A stretch of 64,000 nt of DNA from Synechococcus sp. M44_DOE_062 (GTDB lineage Bacteria; Cyanobacteriota; Cyanobacteriia; Thermostichales; Thermostichaceae): NCBI GenBank assembly GCA_015295985.1, contig DVDX01000014.1, positions 1-64,000 of the forward strand, read 5' to 3'. The position numbers and the translations under genes are program-made. The stretch's first letter is position 1. The number at the start of each line of letters is the position of its first letter. A model generated the notes under the pieces. The model saw nothing but the letters and a program-made list of their open reading frames with translations. It did not search any database and was not told the origin of the DNA. Of this stretch, positions 55,121-64,000 are shown one piece after another.

Positions 55121-55310
55121 GCAGCAGGCTCCACAGCGGCACTTAGACCCTTACCCTAGCAGACGCCCATCTCTCTGCAGAAGGGATCCCGTCAATTCTG
55201 CGGCAGCTACGGCTATTCTGGTTAGAAGAGCGATCTAGCCGCAATCGACGCGATGGTTGGACATCAGCATAGACAACCAACGACACCCGAACACCACTAA
55301 GAGGAGATGC

Positions 55311-56048
55311 ATGAGTATGGCCCCAGCGAACGTCCTGCCCAATACCCCCCAGCCTTTGGCCGATGAGGGTGGCACCACTCTGGACTACGGCAGCGCGGCT
55401 TACCGGCAGGCCTACTCTCGCATCAACGGCATTGTGATCGAAGGGGAACAAGAAGCCCACGACAACTACCTCAAGCTGGCCGAAATGATCCCGGAAGGGG
55501 CAGAGGAGCTGCGCAAGCTGGCCAAAATGGAACTGCGGCACATGAAAGGCTTTCAATCCTGCGGCAAAAACCTGCAGATAGAGCCGGACGGGGAGTTTGC
55601 CCGCGCTTTCTTCGCCCCTTTACGCAACAATTTCCAAAAAGCAGCAGCAGCCGGAGACCTGGTTACCTGCTTGGTCATTCAGTCCCTGATCATCGAATGC
55701 TTTGCCATTGCCGCCTACAACATTTACATCCCCGTCGCCGATGAGTTTGCCCGCAAGATCACCGAGGGGGTGGTCAAGGATGAATACCTACACCTCAACT
55801 TTGGAGAGCGCTGGCTAGGGGAGCATTTTGGCGAGGTCAAAGGGCAGATCGAAGCGGCCAACGCCCAGAACCTACCCTTGGTGTGGCAGATGCTGCAGCA
55901 GGTGGACAAGGATGTGGAAGCCATCTACATGGATCGTGAGGCCATTGTCGAGGACTTCATGATTGCCTATGGCGAAGCGCTGGCCAATATCGGCTTCAGC
56001 ACCCGCGAGGTGATGCGCCTCTCTGCCCAGGGTTTGCGGGCAGCATGA
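55311..56048 (+). CDS. ado: aldehyde deformylating oxygenase
   Basis: [66 protein letters not shown] di-iron ligands. Confidence 0.96.
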   Translation: MSMAPANVLPNTPQPLADEGGTTLDYGSAAYRQAYSRINGIVIEGEQEAHDNYLKLAEMIPEGAEELRKLAKMELRHMKGFQSCGKNLQIEPDGEFARAFFAPLRNNFQKAAAAGDLVTCLVIQSLIIECFAIAAYNIYIPVADEFARKITEGVVKDEYLHLNFGERWLGEHFGEVKGQIEAANAQNLPLVWQMLQQVDKDVEAIYMDREAIVEDFMIAYGEALANIGFSTREVMRLSAQGLRAA

Positions 56049-56178
56049 CCCACCTCCATCCTCTGCTGGCGAATTGGGTTTCCGGCCCGGCTGTAGGGAT
56101 CCCTACCTCCCCCGGGTGTGGACATGTTTTGATCGGATCCTGATGGGATCCATTAGTTATCCAAGCGGGTAAATCTCT

Positions 56179-57204
56179 ATGTTCGGCCTGATCGGGCACT
56201 TGACCAGCCTGGCCCATGCAAAGCGGGTGGCAGACAAGCTGGGTTATTCCGAATATGCGGAGAGCGACCTAGAGTTCTGGTGCATGGCTCCCCCTCAAGT
56301 AGTGGACGAGATCACAGTGACCAGCATTACCGGCCAAAAAATCCATGGGCAGTACGTCGAATCCTGCTTCTTGCCGGAAATGTTGGCGGGGGGGCGGGTG
56401 AAGGCCGCTTGTCGGAAAGTGTTGAATGCGATGGCCCTGGCCCAGCGGCGTGGCTTGAACATTACGGCTTTGGGGGGATTTAGCAGCATCATTTTCGAGA
56501 CTTTTCGCCTCGACAGTCTTAGGCGAGTCCGCAACATCGACTTGGAGATCCAACGCTTTACCACCGGCAATACCCACACCGCCTACATCATCTGTCAGCA
56601 ACTGCAGTTGGCGGCCCAGCGCTACGCCATGGACTTGGCAGCCGCTACGGTTGCGGTGGTGGGGGCGACCGGAGATATTGGCAGCGCCATTTGTCAATGG
56701 TTGGTGGCTCGCACTCGCCTGGGCAAATTGTTGCTCATAGCCCGAGAGCGGCGGCGCCTAGAGGAATTGCAGGCCAAGCTCAAGCAGGGGGAGATCTGTT
56801 CCCTGGAAGAGGCCCTGCCCCGCGCCGACTTTATCGTTTGGGTGGCCAGCATGAGCCAGGGTATGGCTCTCGATCCCCAGGTGTTGCCGGATCCCTGTGT
56901 CATCATCGACGGTGGCTACCCGAAGAACATCGCCTCCAGCTTGCAGCGAAAGGGACTCTACGTCATTGACGGGGGGATGGTGGAGCACTCTTTGGATATC
57001 GAATGGAACATCATGCAGTTTTTGAATGTGGCCAACCCGGCCCGTCAGCTTTTTGCCTGCTTTGCCGAGTCCATGCTGCTGGAGTTTGAGGGGCTGCACA
57101 CCAATTTCAGTTGGGGCCGTAATTTGATCACCCTTGAGAAATTGGATCTGATCGGGCAGCTTTCCCGCAAGCATGGGTTCCGCCCCCTCATGCCCGAAGC
57201 CTAA
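56179..57204 (+). CDS. aar: long-chain acyl-[ACP] reductase
   Basis: [54 protein letters not shown]; directly follows ado. Confidence 0.96.
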   Translation: MFGLIGHLTSLAHAKRVADKLGYSEYAESDLEFWCMAPPQVVDEITVTSITGQKIHGQYVESCFLPEMLAGGRVKAACRKVLNAMALAQRRGLNITALGGFSSIIFETFRLDSLRRVRNIDLEIQRFTTGNTHTAYIICQQLQLAAQRYAMDLAAATVAVVGATGDIGSAICQWLVARTRLGKLLLIARERRRLEELQAKLKQGEICSLEEALPRADFIVWVASMSQGMALDPQVLPDPCVIIDGGYPKNIASSLQRKGLYVIDGGMVEHSLDIEWNIMQFLNVANPARQLFACFAESMLLEFEGLHTNFSWGRNLITLEKLDLIGQLSRKHGFRPLMPEA

Positions 57205-57296
57205 TTGAGATGCAAAATAACTAATGAAGAGAGCCTCAGCCGCTCTGAAAGACCCACGCAACACTGGTCGCTTTAGCGAGACGGAGTCCCTACAAA

Positions 57297-57438
57297 GCTG
57301 AACCTTAGCCCAGCATCGCTGCTTTCTTCCTGCTTCCACGACTCATGACTAGCAGTAAGCTTCAGACTTACCACCCCGCCAGAGGAGTCTCCACAGGCGT
57401 CAGTTCCCCGCAAGTGAGCGCTCCGCGCCGCTCACGCG
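57297..57438 (-). repeat. copy B of the dispersed repeat seen at 39491-39630, probable TnpB 3'-end relic
   Basis: Minus-strand RERRGALTCGELTPVETPLAG aligns with RRGALALGKLMPVEIPLAG. Confidence 0.65.
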
Positions 57439-57695
57439 AGGCAGGTACTTGCTCCACATACACACAGGTTAAGGATGGAGAAAACCTTAACCTACACAAA
57501 GTGCGTGCGTCGAACAACTGCCTTGTGAGCCCCAATTTAGCCTGGGCTGCGCTGGTTTAAAGTACTGCACGGCAAAGTTCAGTTAGTTCGAGACCTAGTA
57601 CGTGCCACAGCAGAGGTGCTGCCCCCGGTTAGGTCAATCAGCACTCGACCGAACCCGGACAAAACCCGAAGACCCAACGCCAAGAGACGGTTGCC

Positions 57696-58355
57696 ATGCC
57701 CCAGTCCTTTACCGCCCACCTTTGGCAAGCCATTCAGCCCATCTACAAGCAAATCCTCGATCACCCCTTCAACCAAGAGTTGGCAGCGGGCAGCCTATCA
57801 CGGCAGCGGTTCCAGTTTTATTTGCAGCAGGATGCTCTTTATCTCACCGACTTTGCCCGTGCCTTGGCCTTGATCGGAGCCCGTTCTGAAGGGGCTGAGC
57901 AGGTGGTGAGTTTCTTGAACTTTGCCCTGGGGGCCATTGTGGCCGAGCGCAGCCTGCACGAAAGCTATTTTCGCCTCTACGACATTCAGCCAGAAACGAC
58001 CTATGCCCCTGCCTGCTTCGCCTACACCCGTTTTTTGCTGGCTGCGGCGGCTTTGGATCCCTATGAGGTAGCCATTGCCGCTGTGCTGCCCTGCTTTTGG
58101 ATCTACCGAGAGGTGGGATCCACCATCTATGGCACTGCCCAGCCTGGCAATCCCTACCAACAGTGGATTGACACCTGTGCCGGGGAAGAGTTTGCCCAAG
58201 TGGCGCAGCAGGCCCTGGACATCACCAACTCCGTTGCTCAGCAGGCTACAGAACCACTGCGGGAAAAGATGACCGCAGCTTTTGTTGCTGCCTCCCGGTT
58301 GGAATGGTTGTTTTGGGACAGTGCCTATCGCCTTGAATCTTGGCAACCTGCCTAA
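57696..58355 (+). CDS. tenA: TenA/thiaminase II family protein
   Basis: FTAHLWQAIQPIYKQILDHPFNQELAAGSLSRQRFQFYLQQDALYLTDFARAL. Confidence 0.88.
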   Translation: MPQSFTAHLWQAIQPIYKQILDHPFNQELAAGSLSRQRFQFYLQQDALYLTDFARALALIGARSEGAEQVVSFLNFALGAIVAERSLHESYFRLYDIQPETTYAPACFAYTRFLLAAAALDPYEVAIAAVLPCFWIYREVGSTIYGTAQPGNPYQQWIDTCAGEEFAQVAQQALDITNSVAQQATEPLREKMTAAFVAASRLEWLFWDSAYRLESWQPA

Positions 58356-59077
58356 TGCTCGGCTGGTCGGGCTGGCCTACCAGACAGCAACTGCTGGGCC
58401 TGCTGGAAAATGGCATCCAACATCGGCTCGGTCAGCAGCCGCGTGGCCGTGTTGCGTCGGCTGGGATGGTAAGACGCCAGCAAGTACCGGCCCTCTGCCA
58501 AGGGAATAACACAGTTGTGGCCAAAGCGGGGACGGAGCCTGAGAGGTGCCAACAGCATCAGAGCATGTTGGAAGGCAAAATGCCCCAACGTCAGGATCAC
58601 CCGCACCTGGGTTAGCAACTCCAGCTCTTGCTTCAGGTAACCCAGGCAGGTCTTGGCTTCTGTGGCAGTGGGGCGGTTCTCCGGGGGCGCACAGCGCACC
58701 ACTGCCGAGATGTAACAATCCTGCAGATGCAGGCCATCCTCTCGGTGGGTAGAGGTGGGCTGGTTGGCAAAGCCGGCTCGGTGCAAGGCGCGAAACAGCC
58801 AGTCCCCACTGGGATCCCCGGTAAACACCCGCCCGGTGCGGTTGCCCCCATGGGCTGCCGGTGCCAACCCGATCACCCACAGCCGCGCCTGCGGATCCCC
58901 AAATCCCGGAACGGGCTTGCCCCAATAGGACTGATCCCGAAAACGGGCCACCTTCTGAAGGGCAATTGTCTCTCGCCAAGCCACCAAGCGGGGACAGCGG
59001 CAGCAACTGACAATTTCAGCTTGCAAAGTGGCCCACTCCTGGATCCCCAGCGCCCTACTCCTCCTCGGCGTCGTCAT
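58352..59077 (-). CDS. uracil-DNA glycosylase, family 4/5 type
   Basis: [51 protein letters not shown], cysteine ligands; start overlaps end of rpoC2. Confidence 0.88.
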   Translation of the reverse strand: MTTPRRSRALGIQEWATLQAEIVSCCRCPRLVAWRETIALQKVARFRDQSYWGKPVPGFGDPQARLWVIGLAPAAHGGNRTGRVFTGDPSGDWLFRALHRAGFANQPTSTHREDGLHLQDCYISAVVRCAPPENRPTATEAKTCLGYLKQELELLTQVRVILTLGHFAFQHALMLLAPLRLRPRFGHNCVIPLAEGRYLLASYHPSRRNTATRLLTEPMLDAIFQQAQQLLSGRPARPAEH

Positions 59078-62000
59078 CCTCCTCCAGCTCGTCGAAGGCA
59101 GGGGTGGAATCGTCGATCAACTGATCATCTTCCAAGATCAAACGAGGCGGCAGCTCCGGCAACACTGCAGGCTCTTCCTCCTCTTCGTCCGGCTCCGGTT
59201 CGGGGGCGATCTCCTCGTAGGTGGTGAAGCCTGTGCCCGCAGGGATCAAGCGCCCGATGATCACGTTTTCCTTCAACCCACGCAGCCAGTCGGATTTACC
59301 CTCGATGGCCGCCTCCGTGAGCACGCGGGTGGTTTCCTGGAAGCTGGCCGCCGAGATGAAGCTGTCGGTATTCAAGCTGGCCTTGGTGATCCCCAGCAGG
59401 ACGGGCGTGTATTTGGCTGGCGCCCCTCCGGTAATGGCCATGGTGGCATTGGTCTGCTGGATTTCCCGCAGCTCCACCAGCTCGCCCGGCAGTAGGATGG
59501 TGTCGCCGCCATCATCCACCCGCACCTTCGAGGTCATCTGCCGCACCACAATCTCGATGTGTTTGTCGGAGATCTCCACCCCCTGGGAGCGGTAGACGTT
59601 CTGCACTTCGTTGACAAAGAAGCGCTGCACCTCCCGCAAAGCCAGCCGCGCGGCTTGGTCATCTCCCAAGGTTTGGCGATGGTACTCGTAGTAGATCTCC
59701 AAGAGGTCGTGGGGGTTGGCAGGGCCATCGGTCAGGGGATCCCCTACTCCCACCGGCTGCCCATCTACCACGATCAAGCTCTGCCCCGGCAGCACAGGAT
59801 AGTCTCTAACGGTGCCATCGGCTTCGATGACCTTCAAATCCGGCTCTTCTCCCCGCCAGCTCAATTGGACGGTGCCGGGCCGCTTGGCCAGAACACACAT
59901 TTCCTTGGGCTTGCGGGCCTCCAGCAGCTCCTCAATCCGCGGCAGACCCTGGATGATGTCCCCCGTTTTGGCCCGCTCAAACACCAAGAGGGCCAGGGAA
60001 TCCCCCCGCTGCACCAGATCCCCATTCCGTACCTGCAGAATGGCACCCGCAGAAACCAAGTAGGGCCGTGCCATCCGCAACAGGACTTGACCGTCCGTTA
60101 TCTGCATCACCTGTCCTGACTGTGGAGAAGGGATCCCAGGGGCCAGCTCGTCCCCAGCCCGCACCAGCGCTCCCACTTCCACGCTGGCTGGGCCTGTCAG
60201 GGGCACCTGCACCAGATCGTCGTCGGTAATCACCAGCACCCGCCGCACCACCTCCGCTCCCTCGCGGATTCCTTGGACGATCCCAGCCTTTTTGGCTTGG
60301 ATTTCGGTTCGGGCAATCACCTCTCCCCTGGCGATGGAGTCTCCTTCCCTCACCAACAGCCGAGTGTGGGTACTCCCCTGGGTTAGATCCGCCTCCACAT
60401 CGCGACGCAGCAACAAGGTTTCCAGAATCACCAGTTGCAGGCGGCGAATGTCGGGATCCTTCTCGTCTTGGATTAGCTCGATATCGGCCTTCAGTTGGGG
60501 AGCGTCGGTATCAATTTCCAGCACCAGTTGGGTGCGTAGGAGTTCTACGGGGCCTACTGACTTCACCCGCTCCCCATCTTTGAAGGGAACACGCTGCACC
60601 GCCCGCAGACGAATGGAGCGGCCAGACTCGCTGGTGGACTCTTGAGTGGGCACCAAGGGCCGGTCGGGGATCTCGTACTCCTGCACCGGACGCAGCAGCA
60701 AGCCTGGGCCTTCAGGAGTTTCCACGTGTTCCAGGTAGACCAGTTGATCGGGAACGATGCTGCTAAGCACCTGTTGCCCAGGCTGGATTAGGGTGCCACT
60801 TTTCACTTCCAAGTCGGCGGGGTTGTCCACCAGATGCAGGGATCCCGGCTTGATGACGATCTCCCGCAGGATGTCGTTCTTCTGGATGACCTCGACGACA
60901 CCGGCATTTTGGCAAAAGATGTCTTTCACCACCTCGGTGCCCGCTTCCACATACTGGCCATCGTCCACGTTCAGCAGGGAGATGTCTTTGTTGACCTCGT
61001 GGGTCTCTTCCGGGATCCACAGCAGAGTACCGCCCTGGATGACTTCGTAACCTTGCTTGGCCTTGCCGCGCCGTGCCACCTCAATGCCGGCGAACTTCAC
61101 CAAGCCTCCCGTCTGGCTGCGGAAGTGGTTGTCGATCAACTCCGCCACCACCTCGTCATTGCCCACTTTGGTGCCCGGAGTGGCCTTGAGAACAAAGGTC
61201 TGCCCACTAGAAGTGTCCAGCAAAAACTGTTCCCGACCCTGGTGGGATTCCACCCGTACCCGTGCTTCCCGCAACACCACCGAAGCGTTGATGATCTCCA
61301 CCTCGCGCCCGCTTTTGGTGTCGCTGCGCTCCGGTAGCCGCACAATGCCGCCATGCTCCGTCACCAGCGAGGTTTCGGCAATCACATCCCCCGCTTGTAC
61401 GCGATCCCCGTTTTTCACCACCGGCTCAGCCCCTGGGGGCAGGTTGTACACCTGTCCAGACATCACCCAGATCAACCCCTGCCGCTGAGCAGTGTAGGTG
61501 GTGTTGCCCTGGCGGTCGGTCTTCTCCTCGATGGGCAGATCGGCAAAGCGAATTTCTCCGGCCAGATCGGCCACCACCTCTTTCTGGGCTTTCTCAGTGC
61601 TCTTGCGGCTGGCCTTGGCTAGAGACACCTCCGCAATCAACTGATCCCGCTGCACCTGAGTTCCGTCCCGCACCAGCAGGGTGGATCCCTGGGTCATGTC
61701 GAAGGACTCCCGTTGCCCATCTGGGCCTTCCAGGAGGATTTGGTTGTTTACCTCCACCTGCAGGGCATCGTCGCCGTGGCGGGTACGGAAGGGGCGGGTG
61801 CGCAGATTTTTCGGGAACCGCACCACACCGGCAAAGGGGGCGCGAATTTGGCGAGCCACCTCCCCTGTAAACACGCCTCCTGTGTGGAAGGTGCGCATGG
61901 TCAACTGGGTGCCCGGCTCCCCAATCGATTGGGCGGCAATGATCCCAACCGCCTCTCCCAGATCCACCAGGCGGGAATGGGCCAAGCTCCAGCCATAGCA

Positions 62001-62972
62001 CATCCGGCACACAGAGCGGTTGGCCTCACAGGTGAGGGGAGAACGCACCATCACCTGCCGAATGCCAGCTTCCACAATCGTCTTGGCTAGGTCGTGATCC
62101 ACCTCTTGGTTGCGACGGGCAAGCACTGCCTGGGTTTCCGGGTGCACCACGTCACGCGCCAGCACTCGGCCCACCAAGCGCTCTTCCAAAGACACCACCA
62201 CTTTGTCCCCGTCCATCAGGTATTCCAGGAGAATGCCCTGGTCGGTGCCGCAGTCGGATTCCCGCACGATCACATCCTGAGACACGTCCACCAAGCGGCG
62301 GGTGAGGTAGCCAGAGTCGGCAGTGCGCAGGGCTGTATCCACCAACCCCTTGCGGGCCCCATAGGAAGAGATGATGTATTCGGTAACAGTCAGGCCCTCG
62401 CGGAAATTGGTTTTGATGGGCAAATCGATGATCTCGCCCTGAGGGTTGGCCATCAGACCGCGCATGCCCACCAACTGCCGCACCTGGGAGACGTTACCCC
62501 TCGCCCCCGAGTTGGCCATCATGTAGACAGAGTTGAGGGGATCGTTCTGCCGGAAGTTGTTGAGCATCTCCTCTTTGATCTGGTCGTTGGTCTGGTTCCA
62601 GGTGTCGATCACCTTTTGGTAGCGCTCCACCTCTGTGATTTCCCCGCGGGTGTAGCGCTCGGTGGCCGCCTCGATCTCCGCTTCCGCTTGCGCCAACAAC
62701 TGCCGCTTGCTGGGGGGAACACGCAGATCTTCAACGCTGATGGAGACGGCTGCCTGGGTGGCGTATTTGAAGCCCAGGGTTTTCAGAGCATCCGCCACCT
62801 GAGCGGTGCGGGCCGTACCGTAGCGGGCAAAAGACCAGGCAATCAGGTTACGCAGCTCTTTTTTGCCAATTTGATAGTTGCGAAAGGGGACAGGGGGCAA
62901 AGGGGCGTCGGCTTTGTTACCGTCGGTAGCCTGCCGCAACAGGCCAGCGGAAAATCGTCCTTTTTCGCTCAT
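59055..62972 (-). CDS. rpoC2: RNA polymerase beta' subunit, C-terminal part
   Basis: [61 protein letters not shown]. Confidence 0.97.
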   Translation of the reverse strand: MSEKGRFSAGLLRQATDGNKADAPLPPVPFRNYQIGKKELRNLIAWSFARYGTARTAQVADALKTLGFKYATQAAVSISVEDLRVPPSKRQLLAQAEAEIEAATERYTRGEITEVERYQKVIDTWNQTNDQIKEEMLNNFRQNDPLNSVYMMANSGARGNVSQVRQLVGMRGLMANPQGEIIDLPIKTNFREGLTVTEYIISSYGARKGLVDTALRTADSGYLTRRLVDVSQDVIVRESDCGTDQGILLEYLMDGDKVVVSLEERLVGRVLARDVVHPETQAVLARRNQEVDHDLAKTIVEAGIRQVMVRSPLTCEANRSVCRMCYGWSLAHSRLVDLGEAVGIIAAQSIGEPGTQLTMRTFHTGGVFTGEVARQIRAPFAGVVRFPKNLRTRPFRTRHGDDALQVEVNNQILLEGPDGQRESFDMTQGSTLLVRDGTQVQRDQLIAEVSLAKASRKSTEKAQKEVVADLAGEIRFADLPIEEKTDRQGNTTYTAQRQGLIWVMSGQVYNLPPGAEPVVKNGDRVQAGDVIAETSLVTEHGGIVRLPERSDTKSGREVEIINASVVLREARVRVESHQGREQFLLDTSSGQTFVLKATPGTKVGNDEVVAELIDNHFRSQTGGLVKFAGIEVARRGKAKQGYEVIQGGTLLWIPEETHEVNKDISLLNVDDGQYVEAGTEVVKDIFCQNAGVVEVIQKNDILREIVIKPGSLHLVDNPADLEVKSGTLIQPGQQVLSSIVPDQLVYLEHVETPEGPGLLLRPVQEYEIPDRPLVPTQESTSESGRSIRLRAVQRVPFKDGERVKSVGPVELLRTQLVLEIDTDAPQLKADIELIQDEKDPDIRRLQLVILETLLLRRDVEADLTQGSTHTRLLVREGDSIARGEVIARTEIQAKKAGIVQGIREGAEVVRRVLVITDDDLVQVPLTGPASVEVGALVRAGDELAPGIPSPQSGQVMQITDGQVLLRMARPYLVSAGAILQVRNGDLVQRGDSLALLVFERAKTGDIIQGLPRIEELLEARKPKEMCVLAKRPGTVQLSWRGEEPDLKVIEADGTVRDYPVLPGQSLIVVDGQPVGVGDPLTDGPANPHDLLEIYYEYHRQTLGDDQAARLALREVQRFFVNEVQNVYRSQGVEISDKHIEIVVRQMTSKVRVDDGGDTILLPGELVELREIQQTNATMAITGGAPAKYTPVLLGITKASLNTDSFISAASFQETTRVLTEAAIEGKSDWLRGLKENVIIGRLIPAGTGFTTYEEIAPEPEPDEEEEEPAVLPELPPRLILEDDQLIDDSTPAFDELEEDDDAEEE

Positions 62973-63035
62973 GATGCCTCGCTGGAGAGAAGAGGGGACA
63001 GGAGAGAGAAGAGCCGTCCTACGGCAGAGGGTGAA

Positions 63036-64000
<965 letters not shown>

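Overview
This 64-kb window is a dense cyanobacterial chromosome segment. The supporting genes are psbI, the ado/aar alkane pair, split rpoC1/rpoC2, minCDE, secA, gyrB, hemB and leuC. The very frequent GGGATCCC-type palindrome suggests a hot-spring Synechococcus of the JA-3-3Ab / JA-2-3B'a type; that species call is inference. I support about 55 protein genes and one tRNA (initiator tRNA-Met), with no rRNA and no CRISPR array. Most of the window is ordinary housekeeping DNA. Points worth a second look: (1) a roughly 2.5-kb GGATCC-free island at about 42.7-45.2 kb with TnpB and IS5-type transposase relics, a 38-codon ORF and a 501-aa protein I cannot assign to any family; (2) a family of short GC-rich palindromic repeats that sits between genes and also in frame inside several ORFs and TnpB relics; (3) a 29-bp tandem duplication of the RBS and start codon upstream of an SPFH gene, creating an overlapping 14-codon leader ORF; (4) a phytochrome-like GAF histidine kinase with a DPCH bilin-attachment motif; (5) a DMT permease gene interrupted by a MITE-like IS200/IS605 derivative; (6) a nitrate/sulfonate-type ABC operon with two of three genes broken; (7) a 38-aa psbI missing as a separate entry from the ORF track. 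All calls come from reading the sequence; no searches were run.
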